A DNA stretch of 52,202 bases from SLJN01 sp964505385 (GCA_964505385.1 CAZDIA010000019.1:1-52202); one strand, 5' to 3'; positions 17,428 to 27,005 are shown, counted from the first letter of the stretch. The notes: a model not told the origin generated them from the sequence alone. A program made the numbers and translations.

Positions 17428-17549
17428 TCTATGACCCCGAAACTTCGGGAGAGGTTGTTTGAGGTTTGATGTTTGACGTTCTGTTGACAAAACATCAAAC
17501 CTCATACGTCAAACATGATTACAAGTTAAAATCCATGTGGCAACTACAA
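17428..17549 (-). repeat. palindromic repeat family A, copy 1
   Basis: A palindromic element with a perfect 14-bp inner stem (17461-17474 with 17490-17503), ending in CAACTACAA at 17541-17549, the terminus shared with the copy at 49497-49632. It also carries a CCCGAAACTTCGGG hairpin like the one in the 32.3 kb copy. It lies between the HiPIP gene and a convergent membrane-protein gene. The left border is not well defined. Confidence 0.65.
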
Positions 17550-17618
17550 ACACTTAATCAGGTGATATACCGGTAAAAACTACACCAAATGATTTGGTTG
17601 ATTTAATCCTGGTGAGGA

Positions 17619-17987
17619 TTAACTTAATAAGTAAAACACCGGAAGAAGGGCCGCACTGATTATCACTAACGAGAGTCGGAAACGAGTGCGAAACATAATC
17701 GGATGAAACAGGATTCCATAGGTGAGCGGACGATTTTTGAGCCAATCGTAATAGTGATGCCTGTGGACTGCTCCCATTGCCATAGTAACATGGCCGTGTA
17801 GTACAGTCATCATAAAGGGAGATGCAAAAATAAATGAACCTACCCAGATATAGGTTTCACGGATGCCAAGTATATCGGCAAGCAGATAGTAAGGCCAGGC
17901 AAAAACGATGAGCATGGCCGGCGTCAAAATCCAGTTGATGATGCTTATCCGCCGAAAGTTTTGTTCAGATAACTCAGAATATGTCAT
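17619..17987 (-). CDS. small hypothetical membrane protein
   Basis: The family is not recognised. The 122-residue protein has three likely transmembrane segments (about 17-40, 46-70 and 103-121). The loop between the second and third is rich in histidine (GAVHRHHYYDWLKNRP), with HGH within the second helix region, so metal or haem binding is conceivable but unproven. ATG at 17987 is the first start. It lies downstream of the M28 peptidase gene on the same strand but is separated from it by a strong hairpin, so it probably has its own promoter. Confidence 0.65.
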   Translation of the reverse strand: MTYSELSEQNFRRISIINWILTPAMLIVFAWPYYLLADILGIRETYIWVGSFIFASPFMMTVLHGHVTMAMGAVHRHHYYDWLKNRPLTYGILFHPIMFRTRFRLSLVIISAALLPVFYLLS

Positions 17988-18038
17988 TCAATTCCCAGCT
18001 TGGTTGATTATTACAAAACCGGGTGATTAAGAAACAGA

Positions 18039-18079
18039 TTGCTTATATCCGTAATATTGGTCATTACGGTTATAAGCAA
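18039..18079 (-). terminator. hairpin terminator behind M28 peptidase gene
   Basis: A 17-bp inverted repeat with one mismatch (arm TTGCTTATATCCGTAAT, 18039-18055 with 18063-18079) and a 7-base loop. It lies just past the M28 stop on the minus strand and is followed there by TCTGTTTCTT. The U tract is short, so efficiency is uncertain. Confidence 0.65.
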
Positions 18080-18096
18080 CCAATAATGAAAATTTT

Positions 18097-19758
18097 TTAT
18101 ACATCAACCTCTTCCAGTGCATCCATTCTGGCCTGTTCAAATTCATCACCGGGGAGCCACTGCATTTTTTCATCTGCGTTGATGATATTGAAAGCAGCAT
18201 TAAATAATAAAATATTATCTTCAGCGGCTCCGCTCATATCCCACCAGTCATGGACGCGGTCGTGAACGGTATGATAAATTTTATCGGTACGCTCTTCCAC
18301 GGTTTCTGTGAAGTCATCATTATGATCCAGCCAGTCGGTTCCGTGCTTGGGGAAGATTGCGGGAATGCCAACACGGGCAAACGAGATATGGTCCGAACGG
18401 TAAAAAAGGCCCTGTTCCGGATTCTGATCCGGGATGATTTCACGCTCTGTATCTTCGGCTCTATCATGAAGATAGTCATCAATGTCGCTCCGGTTTAATC
18501 CGACTATTTCAAGATCGCGCGTGCGCTCGAAAATGTTTACAGAGTCGAGGTTGAAATTGGCAGTTACGCTACCAGCCGGTATGGGCAGGTTATTGGCAAA
18601 ATATTCGGAGCCAAGAATACCGCCTTCTTCAGCAGTAACCGTTACAAAGTAAACAGAGCGGTCGATGTCATCTTCAACTTCTTTAAAGGAGCGTGCCATT
18701 TCTATGGTTGAACTCACTCCGCTGGCATTATCCCAGGCGCCATTGTAAATGGAATCGCCTTCAACCGGATCACCGACACCGAGGTGGTCATGATGCGCAG
18801 AGAATATTAATGCCTCATCACCAACATCGGGATCATTGCCGGGCAGCATGCCTACAACATTGCGCCCTTCGGTGGCAGAATATTCCGCCTCCATATCAGC
18901 ATTCAAGGTTACGCCTTCCAGATCAACGGGTTCGAAATCGGGATCCTCAGCCATTTCCAGCATTTCATCAAAATCATAACCGGCACTTTCGAAGAGATCT
19001 TCTGATGTAGATTGGGTAAGCCATCCTTCGAGCTGCATTTCATGATCATAGGAGATGTCAAGGTTCGGCATTTCACGGTTCCAGCTATTGGCAACGACAT
19101 CCCAGCCATAACCGGCTGTTTCATCAGTATGGATGACCAAAGCCCCGAGTGCACCTTCTTCAATTGCTTGTTCGAATTTGTAATTCCATCGCCCGTAATA
19201 CAGTCGTTCGCCGCCTTCGAATCGATCTTCATAGGTAACCGGATTATAGTTTTTGACTACCAGAATTTTTCCTGATACATCCACATCTTTAAAATCATCC
19301 CAATCCTCTTCCGGCGCGCGGATTCCATAACCAACATATACCAGCTCCGCATCCCTGATATTTACGTCTTCCTGGTCACGGGCCGGCCAGCTCATAAAAT
19401 CATCAAAATAAGAATATTCGCCGATGGGTTGATTGTCCCGTTGGAAAGTTAATTCTGCTGATGTGGTGTTCTGCCCGATAAGTGGCACAGTTTGGGTAAA
19501 GGAACCATCAGGCATTCCCGGTTCGATACCGATTTCTTCAAACTGGTCAATGATATAGTCAATTGCCATATCCTCACCCTCGGTTCCAGGTTCGCGACCG
19601 CGCAATTCATCATCCGCCAGATATTCCACATGTTCCATAAGCTGGTCATGGGTCATATTTTCGGTCGGATCGGCTATCTGTGGATCGGCCATATCTTCAC
19701 AACTTGTTAAAGCATAAGCGATAACAATAAGTGCTAATGACTGTGCAATAGATTTCAT
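18097..19758 (-). CDS. M28 family metallopeptidase lipoprotein
   Basis: An exported aminopeptidase of 553 residues with an inserted PA domain. The N terminus MKSIAQSLALIVIAYALTSC is a lipoprotein signal with Cys20. The co-catalytic zinc residues appear in M28 order: SAHHDHLG (His, Asp), GAWDNASG (Asp), TAEEGGILGS (Glu pair), FNLDSVN (Asp) and YRSDHISFA (His). The PA domain occupies roughly residues 130-260. It probably trims peptides outside the cytoplasm. I prefer the ATG at 19758 over the longer in-frame start at 19809 because of the signal. The gene ends at a hairpin. Confidence 0.92.
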   Translation of the reverse strand: MKSIAQSLALIVIAYALTSCEDMADPQIADPTENMTHDQLMEHVEYLADDELRGREPGTEGEDMAIDYIIDQFEEIGIEPGMPDGSFTQTVPLIGQNTTSAELTFQRDNQPIGEYSYFDDFMSWPARDQEDVNIRDAELVYVGYGIRAPEEDWDDFKDVDVSGKILVVKNYNPVTYEDRFEGGERLYYGRWNYKFEQAIEEGALGALVIHTDETAGYGWDVVANSWNREMPNLDISYDHEMQLEGWLTQSTSEDLFESAGYDFDEMLEMAEDPDFEPVDLEGVTLNADMEAEYSATEGRNVVGMLPGNDPDVGDEALIFSAHHDHLGVGDPVEGDSIYNGAWDNASGVSSTIEMARSFKEVEDDIDRSVYFVTVTAEEGGILGSEYFANNLPIPAGSVTANFNLDSVNIFERTRDLEIVGLNRSDIDDYLHDRAEDTEREIIPDQNPEQGLFYRSDHISFARVGIPAIFPKHGTDWLDHNDDFTETVEERTDKIYHTVHDRVHDWWDMSGAAEDNILLFNAAFNIINADEKMQWLPGDEFEQARMDALEEVDV

Positions 19759-19840
19759 GGTAATCAAAGTTAAATTAGAAGTTTGAGATGCGTAACTGTT
19801 AGAATCCAAAGTATTAGAAAAAGTTCTGGAAAACTGATTT

Positions 19841-21061
19841 CTATATCCGGCTTGCGATCAACATATCTATATCGCGATAGGGTAAATTAAACATATTGGA
19901 AAGGGTCTTTTTAGTCAGATGCCGTTTATAAACGTAGGTGCCGTTTCTCAGGCTTACGTTCGACCAAAGAGCTTCGTTTATGCCGCCGCACTCACCAATT
20001 ACCAGCACAAAAGGCGTGAGCACATTACTGAGTGCATAAGTTGCGGTTCGGGCGGCATTGGAAGGGATGTTGGGCACACAGTAATGGATAACTTCATTGG
20101 TTATGTATGTAGGATCGGAGTGGGAGGTTGGCCGGCTGGTAGCAATACATCCGCCCTGATCAATTACCGTATCGACGATTACGCTGCCGGCTTTCATGCT
20201 TTCCACCATTGTATCGGTTACCCAGCAGGGCGCCCGCCCTCCTTCAATCATGGCAGCTCCGATTACCACGTCGGCGACTTTCAGGGCAGAGGAAATATAT
20301 TGATGATTCGCCATCGTGGTAATGATTCTACGATCAAGCGAGTTTTCCAGTTGCCTTAGCTGAGACAGGTCATTATCCATCACATAGACTTGCGCACCGT
20401 AACCAAGAGCGGTGCGCGCGGCATATTCGGCGATTATGCCGGCACCCAGTATAACGACGGTTGCCGGCGGCACTCCGGAAATCCCGCCCAGCATTATACC
20501 CTGCCCACCTTCATTGCTTTCAAGATGATGCGCGGCAATCTGAACAGACATCGATCCGATGATCTCGTGCATCATGCGGACGATGGGGAAGTTTTCATCC
20601 TGGGATTGAATAAACTCAAAACCGATTCCAGTGATACCCTTGCGGGTCATCACATTGAGGAAATCCTCCGTAGTGTTTCCGAGGTGCAGTGCGGAAATAA
20701 TAATTTGATCCGGCTGTAGAAATTCATATTCCTCGGTTGTAGGTGCCGCAACCTTGACTATCAATTCGGATCGTTTGTATAAATCCTCAGTGGAATAGGT
20801 AACCGTAGCTCCGGCTTCTGTGTATTCATGATCAGGAAAATTAGCGTCAGCACCGGCATCCTTTTCAATATAAACTTCGTGACCATTTGCCGATAAAATA
20901 GAGACGCCTCCCGGAGTAATGGAAACTCGTCTTTCATCATTACTATGTTCTTTAGGAATGCCGATTTTGAGTGAAATACGTGATTTGCCGGTTCGGGCAC
21001 GTTTTTCGAGTGTCTGCAGACCCAGTTGATGCGAAATATCCGAAGGATTTAGTAACTCCAT
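19841..21061 (-). CDS. ald: alanine dehydrogenase
   Basis: An NAD-dependent enzyme converting L-alanine to pyruvate and ammonia, linking amino-acid pools to central metabolism. The 406-residue protein has the N-terminal GIPKEHSNDERRVSITP, substrate-site elements ELIVKVAAPTTEEY (Lys) and ALHLGNT (His), and the NAD fold VVILGAGIIAEYAARTALG. About 30 extra residues precede the usual start, as in many Bacteroidota Ald proteins. The C-terminal part (VGECGGINEAL, then YKRHLTKK) differs from the Bacillus type. Proton-translocating transhydrogenase alpha subunits share the fold but not this length or C terminus. Start is ATG at 21061; divergent from rsmA. Confidence 0.9.
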   Translation of the reverse strand: MELLNPSDISHQLGLQTLEKRARTGKSRISLKIGIPKEHSNDERRVSITPGGVSILSANGHEVYIEKDAGADANFPDHEYTEAGATVTYSTEDLYKRSELIVKVAAPTTEEYEFLQPDQIIISALHLGNTTEDFLNVMTRKGITGIGFEFIQSQDENFPIVRMMHEIIGSMSVQIAAHHLESNEGGQGIMLGGISGVPPATVVILGAGIIAEYAARTALGYGAQVYVMDNDLSQLRQLENSLDRRIITTMANHQYISSALKVADVVIGAAMIEGGRAPCWVTDTMVESMKAGSVIVDTVIDQGGCIATSRPTSHSDPTYITNEVIHYCVPNIPSNAARTATYALSNVLTPFVLVIGECGGINEALWSNVSLRNGTYVYKRHLTKKTLSNMFNLPYRDIDMLIASRI

Positions 21062-21098
21062 GTAACCTGAATTTGTACTTTAATACCAACTCAATAAG

Positions 21099-21140
21099 TT
21101 ACACTAACCGGCATCGTTTTACAAGTTTAGGTTAGTGTAA
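21099..21140. promoter_or_regulatory. inverted repeat between ald and rsmA
   Basis: TTACACTAACC (21099-21109) and its exact reverse complement (21130-21140) flank a 20-base spacer in the 176-base divergent intergenic region, starting 38 bases upstream of ald. It could be a two-site operator or a leader hairpin. No known regulator motif is recognised. Confidence 0.45.
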
Positions 21141-21237
21141 TTCAACTATTAATCCAATATAAGCAAAGAAATAGATTGTGTTGAATGAGGTAATGGTTTT
21201 CATAATAATGTCAATTTTGTTGTAACTCAGGATCGGT

Positions 21238-21996
21238 ATGATAAGAGCTAAAAAATCATTAGGGCAGCATTTCTTAACTGATCCTAATTATATCAACAAA
21301 ATTGCCCATGCCGCACTACTTGCCAACTCTGAAAATCATGTGGAGATTGGCCCCGGAACGGGAATGATCACCACCAAACTCTACAACGGGGCAAAAAAAC
21401 TAATTGTGATTGAAACCGATGGTAGAGTTGTGCAGGACCTGCAAGAGCGATTCCCGGAATGCGATGTGATTCATACAGATATATTGAAATTTGATTGGCA
21501 GTATCTCGTTGATTTTGCGCCATTTGCAGTAACGGGTAACCTCCCATATTACATAACCAGTCCGATTCTCTTTAGCTTGTTGGAGGTGCGATCACTATTT
21601 GAACAAGCTGTATTGATGATCCAAAAGGAGGTGGCAGACCGGATCGTCGCAAAACCTTCAACCAAATCTTATGGTATTCTGAGTGTTCAGTTTCAACTGT
21701 TTTTTCGTGTTGAGCGCTTATTTGATGTGCCTTCAACGGTTTTCAAACCGCGGCCAAATGTTGAAAGTACCGTAATCAGATTGATTCCGCGGGATGATTT
21801 TAAACCTGCTGTATCTGAAGATAAATTGCGCAAATTAATTCGCGCGGCTTTCGCAAAAAGAAGGAAAACCCTTCAGAATAATTTGAAGAGCGGGTATTCA
21901 ATAGATCGACTTCCTGAAGATTGGCGCGGTCGTAGAGCTGAAAGTTTGGCGCCACAAGAATTTATAGAGTTAGCTGAGTATATGTTTAAAGAGTAA
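21238..21996 (+). CDS. rsmA: 16S rRNA dimethyladenosine transferase
   Basis: RsmA (KsgA) dimethylates two adjacent adenosines near the 3' end of 16S rRNA during late small-subunit assembly. The 252-residue protein has the N-terminal KSLGQHFLTD, the SAM-binding VEIGPGTGMITTKL, the acidic VIETDGR, and the catalytic NLPYYITSPI motif. The C-terminal helical domain with AFAKRRKTLQNNLK is also typical. Start ATG at 21238. The gene is monocistronic as far as visible. Confidence 0.97.
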   Translation: MIRAKKSLGQHFLTDPNYINKIAHAALLANSENHVEIGPGTGMITTKLYNGAKKLIVIETDGRVVQDLQERFPECDVIHTDILKFDWQYLVDFAPFAVTGNLPYYITSPILFSLLEVRSLFEQAVLMIQKEVADRIVAKPSTKSYGILSVQFQLFFRVERLFDVPSTVFKPRPNVESTVIRLIPRDDFKPAVSEDKLRKLIRAAFAKRRKTLQNNLKSGYSIDRLPEDWRGRRAESLAPQEFIELAEYMFKE

Positions 21997-22157
21997 TCAA
22001 GAAACTTTATTCGGTTTGTAGTGAGATACCGGAAGTATTAAATTGAACTTATAAGTTATAAAGTATAAATCTGTAATCGCAGAAGCGCCTGAACGATTTC
22101 GGGCTTCATCCGTTTACATGTTAAAATCATCCGGGAACAGCATTTTATTATAAGATT

Positions 22158-24563
22158 ATGAATTATCGCAGTCTGCTAATAACATTTTGCCTCATATTGT
22201 TTATATCGCCGCAAATCCTGGCTCAGCAACCGGTGGAAAACAATAATGTGCCTGACATACCGGAGATATCTCTGGATGATATTGATTGGGCAGATTTAGA
22301 GGTAACATATCAATCTGAAGAAGTGGAACGCGAGCCATGGCAAAATAAAATTGATGGCAATGCCAGGTTGCAGCAACGGAAATATCAGATTTTGCAACGG
22401 GATGCTGAAGAGCGGGGCAGGGCGGTAGATGAGAGAGTTCCTGAAAAGATGGAAATAATTGTCAGAGTTACTTCCTCTGATGCAAGGCAGCAACTTGAAG
22501 AAGCCGGGTTTGAATTAACCAGGGAAATTAATCACATCCTGGTGGGGCGTATTCCTTTTGAACATCTTGAAGATGCAGCGATGATAGATGAGGTATCATA
22601 CATTGAGGCATCTCCTCAAGCTGAATTACAGCATGAAGCATCTATACCTAATATCAATGCAGATCAGGTGCATGCCGGGGAAGGCGGGCTTGATATGCCG
22701 TACAGAGGTGAAGATGTGATCGTGGGTATTGTCGATTCGGGAATTGATTTCACCCATCCGGATTTTAACACCGAAGAGGGCACCCGGATTCAATATTTGC
22801 GGGAATATCGCGATCCCGATGAATTCACTCCTGAGATTATCGTTTGGGACTCCGATGATATTGATGAAAATCCGAATGAAGTAACGCAGATTGACGGCCA
22901 GCAGGGTGGCGGTCACGGAACGCATGTAGCAGGTTCAGCTGTAGGGGGCGGACAGATTGATCCGGATATGAGAGGAGTAGCTCCAGAGGCTGATATCATT
23001 GCGGTAAATGTATCCAGAAACCCGCAAAGTTCACGGTCGTTCAGCTTTAATGATATTCTTGACGGAACCGCATTCGTATTTGAAAAAGCTGATGAAATGG
23101 GAAAACCGGCTGTAGTTAATCTAAGTCTCGGAAGCCCATCCGGCCCTCGTGACGGCACCACTACCCTGGAGGAAGCTTTTAATGAGCTGACAGGACCGGG
23201 AAATATTATTGTCAGTTCCTCAGGAAATAGCGGTTTTGAACCGGCACATATCGGAAAAGATTTAGAACCTAATTCGCGATTTATAGCTCCGGTAATTGCA
23301 GATGAGAACGGTGATGAAGTCTCAATGGAAGCATGGTTTGATCGCGGCACACTTTCAGAATTCAAATTAATTGGTCTGCAGCGATCCGGCGACAATCTTG
23401 AGGTAATGGGGCAAACCGAATGGCTAAGGCCAGGTGAAGAGATGGATGATGAAGTGGAAATCACCAGCAACGGCCAAACACTGGGTTACCTGATAGCCGA
23501 TGCAAGTGTAACGAATGCTGACATTAATGGTGATTCACAGTTTACTGCCGAAATATTTTCAGAAGATATCGGTACTGATCTATCTGACACCAAATGGATT
23601 TTTGTGGCTAACAGCACCATTAAAGGCGGCCGCTTTGATATGTATGTAAACAGCGGCGGCTTCTTCTACCCGAATGAAACCAGAGTATCGCGTGTAGAGC
23701 ATCTGATTGGTGACAATACACAGACGATTACGTTGCCTTCTTCGGCCTCGGAACTGATTTCTGTTGGTGCGCATACAGCAAGAGACTCCTGGGTAACCGA
23801 AGATGAAAATTGTGATCGGCTTAATGTACCTTACGATGAAGAATGCAGGCTTCAATTACAGGTGCCTACCAACCCGCTTAATCCGGATCAATCACGAGGG
23901 CCTAACGTAGGTGAATTGGCTTATTTTAGTTCCGTAGGTCCTTTACGTGATGGAGAACAGGCGCCGGATGTAACAGCGCCCGGACTTATGATAATGTCTA
24001 CCTTATCGTCGGATTATCGCCCGCCGGAACAGGCCCAACCATTTCTCAGAAAGGGAGGCAGCTATATTATTAACAATGGTACAAGCATGGCTTCACCTCA
24101 TGTTGCAGGCGCGGTGGCACTTATGTTACAAGCCAATCCCAATCTTACCCCTGATGATGTGAGAGGTATTCTTGGAAATTCATCTGCACAAGATAATCAT
24201 ACCGGAAATGTACCGAACGATGAATTCGGTTATGGTAAACTCGATGTGCTTGCGGCATTAGTCGGACCACCCGCAACTCCCGGAAGCGAAGAAATGCCGG
24301 ATGAGATGAAGCTTGCCAATTATCCCAATCCGTTCAATCCGGTTACAACTGTACAGTTTTTACTACCGGAAAGCGAGCAGGTAAATATCACCGTCTATAA
24401 TTCTATCGGGCAGGTAGTTGAGCGATTAGTCGTTGATGAACATTTAGAAGCCGGAGTGCATGAAGTGAACTTTGATGGAAGTGGGTTCAGCAGCGGGGTA
24501 TATTTGCTGCGGCTGGAGGCGGGCAGTGAAGAGTTTACTCATCAGATGACCTTGATCAGATGA
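22158..24563 (+). CDS. secreted subtilase (S8) with T9SS sorting domain
   Basis: A secreted serine protease of 801 residues. Signal peptide 1-22 (cleavage after ILA), then a propeptide-like region (about 95-155), then the S8 domain with catalytic Asp193 (GIVDSGIDFTHPDF), His253 (GGHGTHVAGS) and Ser643 (NNGTSMASPHVAGAVA). About 330 residues lie between His and the Ser loop, including a beta-rich insertion (about 355-560) that is longer than in a minimal subtilisin. The last 80 residues, from NYPNPFNPVT (721), form a type A T9SS C-terminal domain ending in YLLRLEAGSE and MTLIR, so export by the type IX system is likely. No T9SS component genes are in this window. ATG at 22158. Confidence 0.95.
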   Translation: MNYRSLLITFCLILFISPQILAQQPVENNNVPDIPEISLDDIDWADLEVTYQSEEVEREPWQNKIDGNARLQQRKYQILQRDAEERGRAVDERVPEKMEIIVRVTSSDARQQLEEAGFELTREINHILVGRIPFEHLEDAAMIDEVSYIEASPQAELQHEASIPNINADQVHAGEGGLDMPYRGEDVIVGIVDSGIDFTHPDFNTEEGTRIQYLREYRDPDEFTPEIIVWDSDDIDENPNEVTQIDGQQGGGHGTHVAGSAVGGGQIDPDMRGVAPEADIIAVNVSRNPQSSRSFSFNDILDGTAFVFEKADEMGKPAVVNLSLGSPSGPRDGTTTLEEAFNELTGPGNIIVSSSGNSGFEPAHIGKDLEPNSRFIAPVIADENGDEVSMEAWFDRGTLSEFKLIGLQRSGDNLEVMGQTEWLRPGEEMDDEVEITSNGQTLGYLIADASVTNADINGDSQFTAEIFSEDIGTDLSDTKWIFVANSTIKGGRFDMYVNSGGFFYPNETRVSRVEHLIGDNTQTITLPSSASELISVGAHTARDSWVTEDENCDRLNVPYDEECRLQLQVPTNPLNPDQSRGPNVGELAYFSSVGPLRDGEQAPDVTAPGLMIMSTLSSDYRPPEQAQPFLRKGGSYIINNGTSMASPHVAGAVALMLQANPNLTPDDVRGILGNSSAQDNHTGNVPNDEFGYGKLDVLAALVGPPATPGSEEMPDEMKLANYPNPFNPVTTVQFLLPESEQVNITVYNSIGQVVERLVVDEHLEAGVHEVNFDGSGFSSGVYLLRLEAGSEEFTHQMTLIR

Positions 24564-24571
24564 CAGATGAG

Positions 24572-24625
24572 ATTTTTCAGACGAGCGGAAAGGAGATATT
24601 GGCGTTTTCTTAGAGGCAATCAATA
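24572..24625 (+). repeat. partial copy of palindromic repeat family B
   Basis: The sequence from TTTTTCAGACGAGCGGAAAG through ATTGGCGTTTTCTTAGAGGCA closely matches the right half of the full repeat at 33041-33200. It starts 9 bases after the subtilase stop. Confidence 0.7.
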
Positions 24626-24676
24626 ATATAAAATTGCAGATTCAGTTGATTATATGCTGCCAGGTTTATATTTCAA

Positions 24677-25771
24677 TTGCTCATAAATACTAATTTGCCG
24701 AGGGTTATTTACCGTTTGAAAAACATACTGATTTATTTAATTGCTTTTCTCATTGGCTTTTCAGCCATTTATTTAAATCGTGTATATCGGTTAAATCAAT
24801 CTGATGCAATTTCGGCTGAAACAACGCAGGTTTTATATTTGAATGAGGACATTTCAATTGATGAGTTGTCGGATAAGCTTGATCAACTCCAACTGGATTA
24901 TAATCCGGAAGATTTGAAATGGGCGGCGTCGATTCTGGGTTGGAGTAATTTCAGAAAGGGGCGGTACGAAATTGAAGAGGCGGTAGCGTATGATGATTTT
25001 TTCAGAAAGCTGGCACGTGGACAGCAGGACCCCGGAAATGTGACCATCATACCTGGTGTAACCAAAGAGTCATTCGCGATGCGGATAGGCGCTCAGATGC
25101 ATTTTGATGCCGATGACCTGCTCGACACGATGCAGGACCCAGAGGTACTTGAAGAATTTGAAATTGAAGAACACCTGCTTTTCGGAAGAATGCTGCCGGA
25201 TACCTATCAGGTGTACTGGACTTCATCACCTGAAGCTTTTCTCCGCCGCATGTTGCGGGAATTCGATGAGCGTGTGGTTAGAGCTCATAGTGACAGAATG
25301 GAGGAGCTCGGAAAAACCACGGATGAGATTGTGACTTTGGCTTCCATCATTGAAGGTGAATCTAACAGAAATGATGAGAAAGCGAAAATCAGCGGGCTTT
25401 ACTGGAACCGGTTGAATAACTATTGGAGGCTACAAGCCGATCCGACAGTAAGTTATGCCGTCGGTGAACGGCGCCGGCTGACCTATGCCGACTACCGGGT
25501 TGATCATCCGTATAACACCTACAATTTTAAAGGATTACCTCCCGGACCTATAAATAATCCTTCGTATTCATCCATTCGTGCGGCGCTCTACCCGGATGAT
25601 CATGATTATTACTATATGGTAGCAACACCGGAAGGACATCACGCTTTTTCAGAATCTTATTCAGAACATCTCAGAAAAAGCAGGGAATGGACGGAATGGC
25701 TGAGAGAGCAGAGAAGAGAACGTGATCGACGAGAGGCCGAGGCTCAACGGGAAGTAGAACAAGCTCAATAA
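24677..25771 (+). CDS. mltG: endolytic murein transglycosylase MltG
   Basis: MltG cuts nascent glycan strands at the inner membrane and limits peptidoglycan chain length. This protein has one N-terminal transmembrane helix (about 17-36), a LysM-like region, and the YceG catalytic domain: LASIIEGES with the catalytic Glu at 226, LQADPTVSYA, YNTYNFKGLPPGPINNPS and a final GHHAFSESYSEH. The start is uncertain: only TTG codons (24677, 24695 or 24716) exist between an in-frame TGA at 24647-24649 and the membrane helix. The C terminus is a charged R/E tail. A family B repeat lies just upstream. Confidence 0.93.
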   Translation: MLINTNLPRVIYRLKNILIYLIAFLIGFSAIYLNRVYRLNQSDAISAETTQVLYLNEDISIDELSDKLDQLQLDYNPEDLKWAASILGWSNFRKGRYEIEEAVAYDDFFRKLARGQQDPGNVTIIPGVTKESFAMRIGAQMHFDADDLLDTMQDPEVLEEFEIEEHLLFGRMLPDTYQVYWTSSPEAFLRRMLREFDERVVRAHSDRMEELGKTTDEIVTLASIIEGESNRNDEKAKISGLYWNRLNNYWRLQADPTVSYAVGERRRLTYADYRVDHPYNTYNFKGLPPGPINNPSYSSIRAALYPDDHDYYYMVATPEGHHAFSESYSEHLRKSREWTEWLREQRRERDRREAEAQREVEQAQ

Positions 25772-25943
25772 GAATATTTGCCTGCTGATCTTAACCTTAA
25801 GTTAACGTAAATCGCCGGCTGTTTTCTTTATCTTAATATTTTCTTTTGGGTGATAATCTGTGTAGGTTGAATTCAGGAGTTACTTTTTCCCGTTTAATTC
25901 AAAATACCTCATTGCATAATATTGATTCAAATTTGCAGGAATT

Positions 25944-26480
25944 ATGGCTGATCAATTGCAAATCAAAAATCGAACATTAGAAATAGTACAGGGAGATATT
26001 GCTGCACAGGATGATCTGGATGCAGTAGTAAATGCCGCGAATGCCGAACTTGCACCGGGAGGTGGCGTAGCCGGAGCAATTCACAAAGCAGCCGGTCCAC
26101 AGCTTCATGAAGCTTGTAAACCGCTTGCTCCGATTAAGCCCGGTGAAGCTGTTATTACTGCCGGATTTAACCTCCCCAATGATTACGTAATTCACGTTCT
26201 CGGTCCGGTTTACGGAAGAGACAAACCAGAAGAGGAATTGCTTAAAAGCTGCTATTCCAAAGCCTTGAAAATAGCGCGGGGACATCAGCTCACGAAAATA
26301 GGTTTTCCGGCAATTTCAACCGGCGCTTTTGGTTACCCACTTGAAGACGGAGCGAAAACTGCACTCACGACCATTAAAAATGAAATGGAACAAAACCAGT
26401 TGCCCGAATTGGTAAGGATGGTGTTGTTTTCAGATAATGATGTAAAAGTTTTCAGGGAGATACTAAGCTCTCTCCACTAA
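25944..26480 (+). CDS. macro domain protein, ADP-ribose/O-acetyl-ADP-ribose hydrolase type
   Basis: A single macro domain of 178 residues. AVVNAANAELAPGGGVAGAIHKAAG is the ADP-ribose-binding loop of the MacroD/YmdB class, with the catalytic-type Asn-Ala-Ala-Asn and the GGGVAGAI turn. FPAISTGAFGYPLEDGA is the second loop. Such enzymes deacetylate O-acetyl-ADP-ribose or remove mono-ADP-ribose from proteins. No sirtuin or ADP-ribosyltransferase is adjacent. mgsA follows 36 bases later on the same strand and may be cotranscribed. Start ATG at 25944. Confidence 0.93.
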   Translation: MADQLQIKNRTLEIVQGDIAAQDDLDAVVNAANAELAPGGGVAGAIHKAAGPQLHEACKPLAPIKPGEAVITAGFNLPNDYVIHVLGPVYGRDKPEEELLKSCYSKALKIARGHQLTKIGFPAISTGAFGYPLEDGAKTALTTIKNEMEQNQLPELVRMVLFSDNDVKVFREILSSLH

Positions 26481-26516
26481 TATTCAATCACAAAACAGAT
26501 CATTACATAGTTAATT

Positions 26517-27005
26517 ATGAAATCCCCAAAAAAAGATTCTGATACAACCGTAAATTACCGTAATATAGTAATTCAGAGGTCCAAACATATCGCACTGATT
26601 GCCCATGATAATAAAAAAGATGATCTGGTGGATTGGGCTGATTATAACCGGGAGTTACTTACCTATCATAAACTCTCGGGGACCGGAACTACCGGCGGGC
26701 AATTAAAATCAGAATTGGGGTTGGATGTACAGTTGTTCAAGAGCGGTCCGCTTGGAGGAGATCAGCAGGTGGGAAGTAAAATTGCCCAGTTCGATATCGA
26801 TTTCGTGATTTTTTTCTGGGACCCAATGTCAGCACAGCCGCACGATGTGGATGTAAAAGCACTGTTGCGTCTGGCTGCTGTATACAATATTCCGGTAGCG
26901 TGTAACCGGGCAAGCGCAGATTTTATGATCTCATCCCCCTTAATGGATACCTCATACGATCGCCGGGTAGAAAACTATTCCAAGATTTTTGACAAGACTT
27001 CCTGA
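26517..27005 (+). CDS. mgsA: methylglyoxal synthase
   Basis: Converts dihydroxyacetone phosphate to methylglyoxal and phosphate, a bypass of lower glycolysis used under phosphate shortage or sugar-phosphate stress. The 162-residue protein has ALIAHDNKKDDLVDWA, the phosphate-binding TGTTGGQL, SGPLGGDQQVG with the catalytic Asp, and FFWDPMSAQPHDVDVKALLR, all diagnostic. An N-terminal extension of about 18 residues precedes the usual start; ATG at 26517 is the first start. Its close placement behind a macro-domain gene is notable. Confidence 0.96.
   Translation: MKSPKKDSDTTVNYRNIVIQRSKHIALIAHDNKKDDLVDWADYNRELLTYHKLSGTGTTGGQLKSELGLDVQLFKSGPLGGDQQVGSKIAQFDIDFVIFFWDPMSAQPHDVDVKALLRLAAVYNIPVACNRASADFMISSPLMDTSYDRRVENYSKIFDKTS

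Noticed and set aside
17461..17510. Short repeated words TTTGATGTTTGA that could suggest a CRISPR-like array
   Set aside because: They form palindromic arms of dispersed single elements, not evenly spaced direct repeats with unique spacers, and there are no cas genes.
22158..24563. Type IX secretion locus around the subtilase
   Set aside because: Only the cargo sorting domain is present; no Por/Gld/Spr component genes are in the window.
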